In this document: in pieces, positions 7,434 to 16,451 of the stretch | Position numbering within the stretch: position 1 is the first letter of the stretch | How the letters are laid out: every line of letters begins with the position of its first letter | DNA from: Chthonomonadales bacterium | GTDB lineage: Bacteria; Armatimonadota; Chthonomonadetes; Chthonomonadales; CAJBBX01 | NCBI GenBank assembly: GCA_012517255.1 | Contig: JAAYVH010000183.1 | Span: 1-45,557 of the forward strand | Length of the DNA: 45,557 bases | Reading direction: 5' to 3' | Notes under the pieces: model-generated | Seen by the model: only the letters and a program-made list of their open reading frames with translations | Databases searched by the model: none | Told to the model about the DNA's origin: nothing | Made by a program: the position numbers and the translations under genes

Positions 7434-9422
7434 ATGTCCCGTCGAGAAGACAGCTCGGGGCCTCCTGACCCTCAGCCCTCAACACCCAACTCTGAGCCGC
7501 CGTCTGAACGATTCCGGTGGTGGGCCATCCTGCTAGGCGCGGTTCTGATCCCGGTCAACAGCCTGTGGATCGCCCGCGCGGAGGCGCTGGACTATTCGGG
7601 CTTCCCGACATGCATGTCGCTCTTCTACAACGTCATCTTCACGCTCATGGCGCTCGTTGTGCTGAACGCAGGCATTCGGAGGCTGAGGGCCCGATGGGCG
7701 CTGACGAGACCGGAGCTGATCGTCGTGTACGGGATGGTGGCCACGGGCTCGAGCCTTGTCGGCCACGACTACCTGCAGATGCTGGTGCCGACCATCCCCC
7801 ACGTGGCCTACTTCGCATCGCCCTCAAACAACTGGGAAGGCACGATCGCCCCACTTCTGCCGGAGAAGCTGGCGTTCACCCAACTGAACGACGGCATCAA
7901 AGCCTACGAACTCGGCTACTCGACGCTCTACACGCGCGAGCACCTCATGATGTGGCTCGAGCCCATGGCGCTGTGGAGCATCTTCATCCTGTCGGGCATC
8001 ATCGCCACGCTGTCGCTGTCGCTGCTGCTTCGGCGACAGTGGATCGAACACGAGCGCCTGACCTATCCCATCGTGCAGCTGCCGGTGATGGTTACCGAGA
8101 ACGGCGGCGCCAATCGCATTTTCCGGAGCAAGCTGTTCTGGTCGGGATTCTCCATCGCGGCGGGCCTCGACCTGCTCAACGGGCTCGCGTATTTCTACCC
8201 TTCGCTGCCCTCCGTTAACGTGAAGGTGCAGGACGTGGGCGTATACTTCGCTCCCTATCCGCCGTGGAACGCTCTCGGATGGCTGCCGCTGTCGTTCTAT
8301 CCTTTCGCCATCGGCCTGAGCTTCTTCATGCCCACCAATCTCGGCTTTTCGAGCTGGTTCTTCTACTTCGGCCGGAAGATGCAGAACGTGGCGGTCGCGG
8401 CCATGGGCTACGCCGAGGGAGACCCATGGTACCCCTACCTGAAGGAGCAGTCCTACGGCGCATGGATCGCGCTGTTCGTGGCCACGCTCTGGCTGGCGCG
8501 CGGCTACATCGGCGGGATCGTTCGTACGGCGTTGCGCGATCGAACGGCCAACGATGGCGGCGTATCCTACCGGCTGATTCTGGCATCGCTGGCCATGGGC
8601 ATCATCGGCATGATCTGGTTCCTCATCTGGGCCGGGATGACGCCGTCGCTGGCGATTGTCTATGTGATCCTCTACATGCTCTTCTGCGGCGCCGCCGCCC
8701 GTGTTCGCGCTGAGGTAGGTCCGCCGTCACACGAGGTCGGATGGGTGGGCAACAGCTACATGATGATCATGGTTCTCGGCACCGCGGCGGTCGGCCCGAA
8801 GAATCTGGCGCTCTTTTCGCTGCTCCATTTCCAGAACCGAATGCACCGCGGCTTGCTCATGCCGCAGCAGGCCGAGTCGCTCAAGGCGGCGTCCGACTCC
8901 GGCCTGCGCATTCGGGTCATGGCGGCGGCGCTGGCCCTCGCGGGTCTCATCGGCATCGTGGCCGCGTTCTGGGCCATGCTGCATCTGTCCTACGGGCGCA
9001 CCTACGCCACGCGGGTCCATCCGGCTGCGCCGGGCTCGGCCTTCGCCGCCGAGCATTTCAACCGCCTTGCTCAGTGGCTGAGCACGCCGGTGTTGCCCAA
9101 TCAGGCCGGTCTGCTGGCCATTCTCATCGGCGCCCTCATCGCGCTGGCGCTGGCATGGATGAGCGTCAGCTTCCACGGCTTCCCGTTCCATCCAGCCGGC
9201 TACGCCCTGGGCATGTCCTTCGGGCTCGACTACATCTGGACCCCGATCTTCATCGCCTGGCTGGCCAAGGTGATCATCCTGCGCTGGTGGGGACTGAAGG
9301 GCTACCGCGCGGCCATACCGTTCTTCATCGGGCTGGTCATTGGCGAGTTCACCGTTGGCGGCATGTGGAGCTTCGTCCGCGGCGTTCTCGGCGTCCAGAC
9401 CTACACATTCTACATCTGGTAA
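7434..9422 (+). CDS. DUF6785-type polytopic membrane protein
   Basis: The 662-aa protein has a hydrophilic, proline-rich N-terminus of about 27 residues and then about a dozen predicted membrane helices. The conserved-looking segments YGMVATGSSLVGHDYLQML, YPIVQLPVMVTE and GNSYMMIMVLG fit the DUF6785/DUF6784 family, which is frequent in Armatimonadota and planctomycetes and distantly resembles oligopeptide-type transporters. No function is established. The gene starts 12 bp after the sugar kinase stop, so transport of the kinase substrate is a reasonable but untested idea. No Shine-Dalgarno site is obvious, which suggests coupling to the upstream gene. No terminator hairpin follows; a composite repeat starts 21 bp downstream. 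Confidence 0.75.
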   Translation: MSRREDSSGPPDPQPSTPNSEPPSERFRWWAILLGAVLIPVNSLWIARAEALDYSGFPTCMSLFYNVIFTLMALVVLNAGIRRLRARWALTRPELIVVYGMVATGSSLVGHDYLQMLVPTIPHVAYFASPSNNWEGTIAPLLPEKLAFTQLNDGIKAYELGYSTLYTREHLMMWLEPMALWSIFILSGIIATLSLSLLLRRQWIEHERLTYPIVQLPVMVTENGGANRIFRSKLFWSGFSIAAGLDLLNGLAYFYPSLPSVNVKVQDVGVYFAPYPPWNALGWLPLSFYPFAIGLSFFMPTNLGFSSWFFYFGRKMQNVAVAAMGYAEGDPWYPYLKEQSYGAWIALFVATLWLARGYIGGIVRTALRDRTANDGGVSYRLILASLAMGIIGMIWFLIWAGMTPSLAIVYVILYMLFCGAAARVRAEVGPPSHEVGWVGNSYMMIMVLGTAAVGPKNLALFSLLHFQNRMHRGLLMPQQAESLKAASDSGLRIRVMAAALALAGLIGIVAAFWAMLHLSYGRTYATRVHPAAPGSAFAAEHFNRLAQWLSTPVLPNQAGLLAILIGALIALALAWMSVSFHGFPFHPAGYALGMSFGLDYIWTPIFIAWLAKVIILRWWGLKGYRAAIPFFIGLVIGEFTVGGMWSFVRGVLGVQTYTFYIW

Positions 9423-9442
9423 GCATGGCCGTACACGTTCTG

Positions 9443-9596
9443 TAGGGGCGTATCAGCGGGGATCCGCATGACACGCGGCCGCAACCGGCCGGTACGCCCT
9501 CGTTCGGATTGGTAACGGTCGTCATGGGCGAACCAACCGCGCGCTGCTGCGTTCCTCTTCATGGCGGTTCCGCTCGGCGGTTGATTCGCCCCTACT
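9443..9596. repeat. Composite two-hairpin interspersed repeat, copy A
   Basis: The element starts GTAGGGGCGTATCAGC and has a first palindrome (9446-9500, right arm ending CCGGTACGCCC). It then has a second palindrome (9527-9593, GGGCGAACCAACCGC to GCGGTTGATTCGCCC) and ends CCCCTAC. The same order is found at 44513-44692, while 144-210 has only the second palindrome. The outer ends GTAGGGGCG and CGCCCCTAC are inverted repeats, as in a MITE. It fills most of the 193-bp gap between the convergent DUF6785 and msrA genes. Confidence 0.75.
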
Positions 9597-9615
9597 CGCC
9601 CGAGCCGTCAGCGCG

Positions 9616-10290
<675 letters not shown>

Positions 10291-10297
10291 AGTCTGA

Positions 10298-10339
10298 ACT
10301 CCTGACGGCGCGGTGAGTTCCGTTGGCGCCGTCAGGAGT
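10298..10339 (-). promoter_or_regulatory. Hairpin sequestering the msrA ribosome-binding site
   Basis: In the mRNA sense, ACTCCTGACGGCG pairs perfectly over 13 bp with CGCCGTCAGGAGT across a 16-nt loop. The 3' arm contains AGGAG, the only Shine-Dalgarno site of msrA, 8 nt before its ATG. The stem would hide the site completely in a transcript read through from the SDR gene. There is no U-tract, so a terminator is less likely. Possible roles are translational control or uncoupling from the upstream genes; this is inference. Confidence 0.6.
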
Positions 10340-10371
10340 ATCTACGCAGTCCGGTGCGCGATCTTCGCAGA

Positions 10372-11157
10372 TTACGCGGGCGGGTTGGCGGGAGCGCCGC
10401 AGGCGAGGAAACCGCCATCAACCGCCAGCGTCTCGCCCGTAATGAACGACGCCGCCGGCGAACAGAGGAAGATCGCGGCGCCCACGAGTTCCTCCGGATT
10501 GCCGAACCGGTTCATCGGCGCATGGGCCTTGAGCCAGTTGCCGCGCGGCGTTCCTTCGATGAGCGCACGGTTCAGCGGCGTCGGGAAGACTCCGGGGGCG
10601 ATGGCATTGACCCGTATGCCGAGATCAGCCCACTCTACGGCGAGCACCTGCGTCAGCTCCTTGACCGCCGCCTTGCTGGCTCCGTAGGCCGCAACCCATG
10701 AGAGACCGACATACGACGCGAGGCTGGCGATGTTCACAATGGCGCCGCCTCCGTTCTCTTGCATGATTCGGGCAGCGGCCTGACAACACAGGAACGTGCC
10801 GGTCAGGTTGGTGCGCAACACGCGCTCCCAGTCCTCGAGCGCCATCTCGATGGCCGGCGCCTTGTGGGTGATGCCTGCGGCATTGACCAGTATGTCGAGA
10901 CGCCCGGACCGTACGCGCACGTCGGCAAGGGTGCGCTCCACCGACTGCGGATCCGCCACATCCAGGGCCACGGCATCGTTGTCCGGTCCGGCTGCTCGCA
11001 GGGCGGCCCGGGTGTCCGCGACCTTGCCGGGATCGCGGGAACCCGCGTACACAGTGGCGCCAGCCTGAGCCATCCCGAGGGCGATGGCCCGTCCTAGACC
11101 GCTCGTTCCGCCGGTCACGACAGCGATCTTGCCCGATATGTCGAATCCGTCGTGCAT
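10372..11157 (-). CDS. SDR-family NAD(P)-dependent oxidoreductase
   Basis: This 261-aa classical short-chain dehydrogenase has the cofactor motif TGGTSGLG at residues 15-22 and Asn117. The catalytic residues Ser145, Tyr158 and Lys162 (YGASK) and the C-terminal ETLAVDGGF are also present. It resembles gluconate 5-dehydrogenase and related sugar-acid dehydrogenases, but specificity cannot be assigned. The ATG at 11157 was chosen because AGGAGG lies 5 nt upstream; a longer reading frame exists with no such site. It follows the secreted isomerase-like gene after 67 bp and precedes msrA, with all three on the minus strand. Confidence 0.88.
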   Translation of the reverse strand: MHDGFDISGKIAVVTGGTSGLGRAIALGMAQAGATVYAGSRDPGKVADTRAALRAAGPDNDAVALDVADPQSVERTLADVRVRSGRLDILVNAAGITHKAPAIEMALEDWERVLRTNLTGTFLCCQAAARIMQENGGGAIVNIASLASYVGLSWVAAYGASKAAVKELTQVLAVEWADLGIRVNAIAPGVFPTPLNRALIEGTPRGNWLKAHAPMNRFGNPEELVGAAIFLCSPAASFITGETLAVDGGFLACGAPANPPA

Positions 11158-11224
11158 TCTGTCCTCCTGCGCCGCTCCTTCGGCTGCACGGATGCGGCGT
11201 GGTTTGTTGGTCAACGTGCGTGGG

Positions 11225-12073
11225 TCATTGCTGCGAGGCGGCGAGGAGCTCCTTCAGCTTCGGCAGGCACTTGGCAACGCACTCCATGGGCGGGTAGGCG
11301 TAACTCTCCTGTTCGACGATCAGCCAGCGCGTGCGTCCAGTGGTGCGGAGCAGCGGAAGCAGCTCCTTCCAGGGCACATCGCCTTCGCCGATGAGCGCCT
11401 TATCGTTGGTGGCCGAGTGCTCCTTGATATGCACGGTCAGCGCGCGTCCCGGGTATTTCTTGATGAAAGGCACCGCTTCGGCTCCGCCGGCGAGCGCGTT
11501 GCCCGTGTCGAACTGCATCACCACGCGCCGGTTGGTGTTGCCGAAGAAGGTGTCCCACGGCAGCTCGCCATCCAGCGGCGTGAACTCCGTGGTGTGGTTG
11601 TGGTAGCCGACCCACATGTTGTGCGGCCTGAGCTTCTCGCTGATCTCATTGAACAGCTTGGCTGTGGCAAGCCATGCCTCTTTGGACCTGGTTCTCTCGG
11701 CAGCCAGGCCGGGGACGATGAGGAAACGGTTGCCAAGCGTCTTGTTGAACGCGACGGTCTTATCAAACTCGTCGCCCAGCAGGCTCTCGAGCGAGATGTG
11801 CGTCCCGCAGCACACCAGTTTGTTCTCGTCGAGCAGCTTCTTCAGTTCTTCGGCGGATCGGCCATAGTAGCCGGCGAACTCCACGCCCTCGTAGCCCATC
11901 TGGGCGACGGCCTTGAGCACGCCGGGCAGGTCCTTGGCGCAGTCCTCCCGGACTGAGTAGAGCTGCAGACCGATCCGCATGGGTCGCTGGCGGTTTTGGC
12001 GCTGGGCAGGTCCCTGAGCCAATGACGGAACGGAGATCAGCAAGACGAGTAATGCGGTCATGAGAGAGCGCAT
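11225..12073 (-). CDS. Secreted sugar phosphate isomerase/epimerase-like TIM barrel
   Basis: The 282-aa product has a signal peptide (residues 1-20, ending SLAQ) and a xylose-isomerase-like AP-endonuclease-2 barrel. Likely metal ligands and pocket residues are in VEFAGYYG (64-71), GYHNH (156-160), QFDTGNA (187-193), VHIKEH (214-219) and VEQE (253-256). Relatives include inosose dehydratases and sugar epimerases; export of such proteins is common in planctomycetes and Armatimonadota. The true substrate is unknown. AGGAGG precedes the ATG by 10 nt. The SDR gene follows after 67 bp, and a paired epimerase/dehydrogenase role is possible, although the compartments differ. Confidence 0.85.
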   Translation of the reverse strand: MRSLMTALLVLLISVPSLAQGPAQRQNRQRPMRIGLQLYSVREDCAKDLPGVLKAVAQMGYEGVEFAGYYGRSAEELKKLLDENKLVCCGTHISLESLLGDEFDKTVAFNKTLGNRFLIVPGLAAERTRSKEAWLATAKLFNEISEKLRPHNMWVGYHNHTTEFTPLDGELPWDTFFGNTNRRVVMQFDTGNALAGGAEAVPFIKKYPGRALTVHIKEHSATNDKALIGEGDVPWKELLPLLRTTGRTRWLIVEQESYAYPPMECVAKCLPKLKELLAASQQ

Positions 12074-12161
12074 GGTTCCAGGCCTCCTTGGTGATGCCGA
12101 GTTGACGGCGGCTGATGCAGTAGACTACCCGAGAACGGGGTTCGAAGCGGCTTGGGCAGAG

Positions 12162-12183
12162 CCTGTCGGACCGCCCCGACAGG
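12162..12183. terminator. Terminator-like hairpin without U-tract
   Basis: CCTGTCGG and CCGACAGG form an 8-bp stem with a 6-nt loop in the 133-bp gap downstream of the sulfotransferase gene (minus strand). No run of T follows, so it may be a weak or Rho-assisted terminator, or an mRNA-stabilising hairpin. Confidence 0.35.
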
Positions 12184-12206
12184 ATCGTTCATCGAGCCCA
12201 ACACCC

Positions 12207-12929
12207 CTAGCTGGACCCCGTGCCCGCGTCGTAGAGCGCGCCGGGAGGGAAGAACTCGAAGTCGTGCTGCCCGGAATCGGTGCGCCAGCGGCCCACGCTG
12301 TCTGCGCGGACGGGTATGCGAGCCAGCGGGAATCCGAGAAAGGTCTCGAGGCGGCGCAGGGTTGCTTCCTGATGCAGCACGAAATCCTCGAACCGCACGT
12401 CCATCCGGTGTGCGGGAGGCGGGGTGGCGCGCATGATCTCCCATTGATAGCGCCAGCTAATCGCGCGCCTCAAGCGAACGTCGTCGGTGCGATCGTAGGC
12501 AATGCCGAAATCCGCTAGATCATCCGTGAGGTGCGCTCCCAGGATGCTGTCGCGAGGATCACGTGACCAGTAGATGTAGCGCGCATCGGGGAACATGCGC
12601 ACGATCCACGGCAGGACCAGCGTGGTCTCCGGCAGTTTCCATCCGCGGTTCGGGGCGTCGGATGCCAGCACCGTTGTCAGGAACTGCTCGACGAGCCGAG
12701 TGAACGCAGGATCCATGGGTCCCTCCAGAACGCGCGAGAAGTCCCACTCCAGTCCTCCCCGATGGGTGACGTAGCGCGCAAAAACCCGACATGCCTCGTA
12801 CATGGGCTCAGGAGGCAGCAGGTCGCCCGACTCGTTCAGTGGTTCGCCCATGTAGACGCCGGATGCGCTCAGGGTATGGGACATGGCTCGCGTTCCGCCG
12901 TGTCCGCGACCTATGACGGTGATGAGCAT
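12207..12929 (-). CDS. Sulfotransferase family protein (PAPS-dependent type)
   Basis: The 240-aa protein is likely to transfer sulfate from PAPS to a carbohydrate or other acceptor. The 5'-phosphosulfate loop is GRGHGGTRAMS (residues 7-17) and the 3'-phosphate region is YIYWSRDPRDSI (118-129). GWKLPET (96-102) and VRFEDFV further on match the family core. No signal peptide or membrane anchor is present. The gene follows cysNC after 48 bp, so the donor is made by the genes immediately upstream; this strongly supports PAPS use. The acceptor is unknown, though sulfated envelope sugars would fit the sulfatase at 28436-29854. GGAGG lies 9-10 nt before the ATG. Confidence 0.82.
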   Translation of the reverse strand: MLITVIGRGHGGTRAMSHTLSASGVYMGEPLNESGDLLPPEPMYEACRVFARYVTHRGGLEWDFSRVLEGPMDPAFTRLVEQFLTTVLASDAPNRGWKLPETTLVLPWIVRMFPDARYIYWSRDPRDSILGAHLTDDLADFGIAYDRTDDVRLRRAISWRYQWEIMRATPPPAHRMDVRFEDFVLHQEATLRRLETFLGFPLARIPVRADSVGRWRTDSGQHDFEFFPPGALYDAGTGSS

Positions 12930-12977
12930 GGCTCGATGCCTCCTGCAGCCGCCCCATTGGGGCGGTCGGATGAGTTT

Positions 12978-14870
12978 CTACCGCGTCTCTATGGCGCCTC
13001 GTTCACGCAGACACGTCATGGCTGCCTCGACAAGGCCGTCGATCGGCAGGGTACCGTCGAGACGCAGATCAGGATCGGCCGGCTCCTCATAGGGCGCCGA
13101 CACGCCTGTGAAATCCGGGATCAAGCCGGCACGCGCCTTGGCGTAGAGCCCCTTGGGATCACGCTGCTCGCACACCTCGGCGGGCACGTCCACGAATGCC
13201 TCAATGAAGCGCTCGTCACCGATGATCTCCCGGGCGTTGGAGCGATCCGCCGCGTAGGGAGATATGAACGACGTGATCACGATCAGACCGGCGTCGTTCA
13301 TCAGCCGCGCCACCTCCGCCACGCGCCGGATGTTCTCGGCGCGGTCTTCCGGCGAAAAGCCGAGGTCCCGGTTGAGGCCGTGGCGCATGTTGTCGCCGTC
13401 CAGTACGGCGCAGGCGTGCCGCCCGGCGATCAGCCGTGCTTCGAGCGCATACGCGATCGTGGACTTGCCCGACGCGCTGAGGCCCGTCAGCCATACCGTT
13501 GCAGGAGACTGCCCCAACAGACGCGCGCGATCGGCCGCGGTGACCGCGCCACGATGCCGTGTCACGTTGGTGCTTCTGCCGGTCCGCCTGCCGATGCCAC
13601 GCTCGATCAGGCCTGCGCCGACCGTCTGGTGCGTTGCCGGATCAATGAGGATGAACGCGCCTGTCTGCTTGTTGGCGGCGTAGGAATCGGAGTAGATCGG
13701 CTGCAATGCGCGCAAGCGGACTAAGCCGATCTCATTCAGGCTCAGCGAGCCGGCATCTTCGGGCTCGAGCGAGGAGGGATTGATGCGATGGAGCACCTGC
13801 TGCGGTCTGGCGCGCAACACCCTGGTCGTGTGCTTCATCAGGTACGTCACGTCCGTGTCGAGCGGCGCGGCATCCATCCAGATCACCGTGGCTTCGAACT
13901 CCGTAAGCTCTTCGGGCGGCGCGGTGGGAGCTGCAAGCATATGCCCGCGCCCGACGTCAATATCATCGGCGAGCGTCAGGGTGACGGCCTGCGGAGCTTC
14001 GGCGCGCTCAACCGGACCCGACGGAGCCCAGATCCCCGTCACGTGTGTCGTGAACCGTGACGGATAGACGCTCACGGCATCGCCGACTGCCACGCACCCT
14101 GATGCGATCGTGCCTGAATACCCCCGGTAATCCTTGTCGGGACGCTGGACATACTGCACGGAGAGCCTGAACGGAGTGTCGGAGGATTCCCGCGCCAGCG
14201 GCACGCTTTCCAGGTACTCCAGCAACGACGGTCCGTCGTACCAGGGCATATTGGCGCTGCGCTCGACCACATTGTCCCCGAGGAGCGCGCTGACCGGAAT
14301 GAACGTCAGGTCGGCATCGAAGCGGCGCGCGAAGGCGGCGTACTCGTCGCGCAGATCGGCAAACCGCTCCTGCGACCACCCGACAAGATCCATCTTGTTC
14401 ACGGCTATGGCCATGCGGCGTATGCCAACCAGAGCCGACAGGAAGCCGTGACGGCGCGATTGAACCGTCACGCCTCGCTCTGCGTCAAGCAGCACCACGG
14501 CAACCTCGGCGGTCGAAGCCGCTGTCACCATATTGCGGGTGTACTGCTCATGGCCAGGAGCGTCGGCGATGATGAACCGTCGGCGGGGTGTGGCGAAGGG
14601 GCGATAGGCGACGTCTATGGTGATCTTCTGCTCGCGCTCAGCGCGCAGTCCGTCGGTCACCAGCGCCAGATCGAGCGCATCGGCGCCGCTCCTGCGTGAT
14701 GCCTCCGACATGGCCAGCAACTGATCTTCGTAGATGGCGCGGCAGTCGTGCAGGAGCCTGCCGATGAGCGTTGACTTTCCGTCGTCCACGCTGCCAGCAG
14801 TGGTGAACCGAAGCAGGTCGGCCTGCTCGAACTCCGCGATCAGCCGCTCGGGGCCTTTGGTCCGTTCCAT
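12978..14870 (-). CDS. cysNC: Bifunctional ATP sulfurylase subunit 1 / APS kinase
   Basis: The 630-aa fusion makes PAPS with CysD. The first 435 residues are a translation-factor-like GTPase with GSVDDGKST (26-34), DAPGHEQY (103-110) and NKMD (158-161); GTP hydrolysis drives sulfate adenylation by CysD. From about residue 439 an APS kinase domain follows with P-loop GLSASGKST (463-471), DGDNMRHGLNRDLGFS and TSFISPYAADR. Such CysN-CysC fusions are found in many bacteria. It lies 350 bp after cysD, an unusual gap filled by a broken repeat and a heptamer array, and 48 bp before the sulfotransferase. No reductive genes (cysH, cysI) are in the window. Confidence 0.96.
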   Translation of the reverse strand: MERTKGPERLIAEFEQADLLRFTTAGSVDDGKSTLIGRLLHDCRAIYEDQLLAMSEASRRSGADALDLALVTDGLRAEREQKITIDVAYRPFATPRRRFIIADAPGHEQYTRNMVTAASTAEVAVVLLDAERGVTVQSRRHGFLSALVGIRRMAIAVNKMDLVGWSQERFADLRDEYAAFARRFDADLTFIPVSALLGDNVVERSANMPWYDGPSLLEYLESVPLARESSDTPFRLSVQYVQRPDKDYRGYSGTIASGCVAVGDAVSVYPSRFTTHVTGIWAPSGPVERAEAPQAVTLTLADDIDVGRGHMLAAPTAPPEELTEFEATVIWMDAAPLDTDVTYLMKHTTRVLRARPQQVLHRINPSSLEPEDAGSLSLNEIGLVRLRALQPIYSDSYAANKQTGAFILIDPATHQTVGAGLIERGIGRRTGRSTNVTRHRGAVTAADRARLLGQSPATVWLTGLSASGKSTIAYALEARLIAGRHACAVLDGDNMRHGLNRDLGFSPEDRAENIRRVAEVARLMNDAGLIVITSFISPYAADRSNAREIIGDERFIEAFVDVPAEVCEQRDPKGLYAKARAGLIPDFTGVSAPYEEPADPDLRLDGTLPIDGLVEAAMTCLRERGAIETR

Positions 14871-14949
14871 GCCTGGCTTCCGCCTCTCAATCTCCTCGCC
14901 CGCTCAACGCGTGAGTCCGGTGGAACACTCGCGATGTTGCGGGCACAAT

Positions 14950-15052
14950 GGGCATCCCGTTCGGGATCGCTTCGCTTCGCTCCTAAGAAAGCTCTCTACG
15001 CTTTCTGATTCACGCACCGCGGCCACGCCGCGTCCGAACTCGCGATGACGTG
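14950..15052 (+). repeat. Dispersed repeat, copy 2, split by about 56 bp
   Basis: GGGCATCCCGTTCGGGATCG and TTCGCTTCGCTC (to 14982) form the left part. CTCGCGATGACGTG (15039-15052) is the right part, matching the uninterrupted copies at 45-78 and 44893-44936. The inserted 56 bp contain a small hairpin (AGAAAGC with GCTTTCT) and no reading frame. It looks like a repeat invaded by another short sequence. Confidence 0.6.
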
Positions 15053-15061
15053 CGCGCGCCT

Positions 15062-15220
15062 CGAGCCTCTTGCCCCTTGCCCATCGTCCCTTGCCTCTCG
15101 CCTCTCGCCCCTCGCCCCTCGCCTCTTGCCCCTCCTCCCTCGCCTCTCGCCTCTCGCCTCTTGCCTCTCGCCTCTCGCCCCTCGCCCCTCGCCCCTCGCA
15201 TCTCAGCTCTCAGCTCTCAG
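15062..15220 (-). repeat. Purine-rich heptamer array directly after cysD
   Basis: Read on the cysD strand, the array starts at the TAG stop with three CTGAGAG-like units. It continues with about 20 imperfect units of consensus GCRAGRG (mainly GCGAGAG, GCGAGGG, GCAAGAG). Period is seven. It would give an unstructured polypurine mRNA with many GAGG motifs between cysD and cysNC. A second array of the same unit follows the TAG stop of the hycD-like gene (31021-31122). Confidence 0.85.
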
Positions 15221-16165
15221 CTAAAAGTATCCTTCCCGCTTCTTCTGCTCCATGGAAGCGTCCTGATCGTGGTCAATGACGCGGGTGATGCGCTCGGAGT
15301 TGCGGGAGACGAGAAGCTCGGCGATGATATCCGTGACCGTGCGCGCCTCGGAGCGGATCACCCCCGTGCATGGGTGGCACCCCAGAGTGCGGCACCGGCA
15401 CATGACGAAACCGGGCTCCTCGCCAGGGAACAGACGGGTGTTCTCGTAGACAGGGATGAGTTGCCCTCGTCGCTCGACAACGAGACGCTCTTCCGCGAAA
15501 TACAACGGAACCACGGGGATGTTCTCGCGATGGATGTAGAGCCAGATGTCGAGCTCGGTCCAGTTGGACAACGGGAACACCCGGATGCTTTCTCCCGGAT
15601 GCACGCATCCGTTGTAGAGCCTCCACAGCTCGGGGCGCTGGCATCGCGGATCCCACTGCCCTTCAGAGTCCCGGAAGGAATAGATGCGCTCCTTGGCCCG
15701 CGAGCGCTCCTCCTCACGCCGCGCGCCGCCAAATGCGGCGTCGTAGTCGCCCTCGCGGAGCGCGTTGAGCAGAGCTTCTGTTTTGAGGCGACTGCAGCAG
15801 TACACCGTTCCGTTATCCCACGGGTTTACGCCCTCGGCGATGGCCCGCTCGTTGCGATAGACGCGGATCTCCACTTCGCCGCGTTCGCGAATGGCGTCGC
15901 GGAACGCCACCATCTCGGGGAACTTCAGACCCGTGTCCACATGCAGCAGAGGAAACGGAATGCGGCCGGGCGCGAACGCCTTCTGCGCCAACCGCAGCAT
16001 CACCGAGGAGTCCTTGCCGATGGAGTAGAGCATCACGGGTCGCCGAAACTCGGCAGCCACCTCGCGCAGGATATGAATGCTTTCCGCCTCAAGCTCATCG
16101 AGCGTCGTAAGGCTGCGGCGCGGCACCTCGTTGGGAGTCGCGGGACGTATGGCTGTTGCTCTCAT
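15221..16165 (-). CDS. cysD: Sulfate adenylyltransferase subunit 2 (CysD)
   Basis: The 314-aa protein is the catalytic subunit of ATP sulfurylase and forms APS from sulfate and ATP together with CysN. The ATP-pyrophosphatase loop SIGKDSS is at residues 48-54 and HVDTG at 75-79. [14 protein letters not shown] and the C-terminal [10 protein letters not shown] are diagnostic of CysD. It starts the minus-strand cluster cysD, cysNC, sulfotransferase. The ATG at 16165 gives the normal length; a GTG nine codons upstream is also possible, and neither has a strong ribosome-binding site. The stop codon TAG abuts the heptamer array. It is divergent from the AraC-type regulator; control by that protein cannot be inferred from the sequence. 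Confidence 0.95.
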   Translation of the reverse strand: MRATAIRPATPNEVPRRSLTTLDELEAESIHILREVAAEFRRPVMLYSIGKDSSVMLRLAQKAFAPGRIPFPLLHVDTGLKFPEMVAFRDAIRERGEVEIRVYRNERAIAEGVNPWDNGTVYCCSRLKTEALLNALREGDYDAAFGGARREEERSRAKERIYSFRDSEGQWDPRCQRPELWRLYNGCVHPGESIRVFPLSNWTELDIWLYIHRENIPVVPLYFAEERLVVERRGQLIPVYENTRLFPGEEPGFVMCRCRTLGCHPCTGVIRSEARTVTDIIAELLVSRNSERITRVIDHDQDASMEQKKREGYF

Positions 16166-16451
16166 GGTGACGATAACCCTATGGTGGGACACTCTGATAT
16201 TGCATGCACTATGCCGTCTCTACGTCCGATCTTTCCTTAACATTCAGGCCAGTGATTAGCATTTTTGGGCCATACTGCTGAGACGAGTGACGAGGCGCGT
16301 ACGGTAAGAGGCTCATCTTCGGTGAAAACGTCCTGCACGTCCATCGGAGCCAGGCGACGCCATCGTGAACGCTCTTCGCGAGGCGCAGCCGATCAGCGTA
16401 ACGCCCGGCGGGTATGTGACGCGCAATGACCAGGAAGGCGGCGGCCAGACT

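Larger units (their letters stand above)
14871..15220. other. Gene-free gap between cysD and cysNC
   Basis: These 350 bp contain no credible gene. They hold an interrupted copy of the dispersed repeat (14950-15052) and a long heptamer array (15062-15220). The remaining 79 bp next to the cysNC start show only a distant GAGG-type ribosome-binding site and no clear promoter. Confidence 0.7.

Noticed and set aside
12074-12206. Clear promoter for the secreted isomerase-like gene
   Set aside because: TAGTCT and TCTACT on the minus strand look like -10 boxes but no acceptable -35 element lies at 16-18 bp.
15050-16240. Proline/leucine/serine-rich frame of 396 codons on the plus strand
   Set aside because: The low-complexity start is the heptamer array read through, and the rest is antisense to cysD.
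16166-16451. Promoters in the cysD/AraC divergent region
   Set aside because: TTAACA near 16237 and several AT-rich hexamers exist, but no pair has a suitable spacing on either strand.
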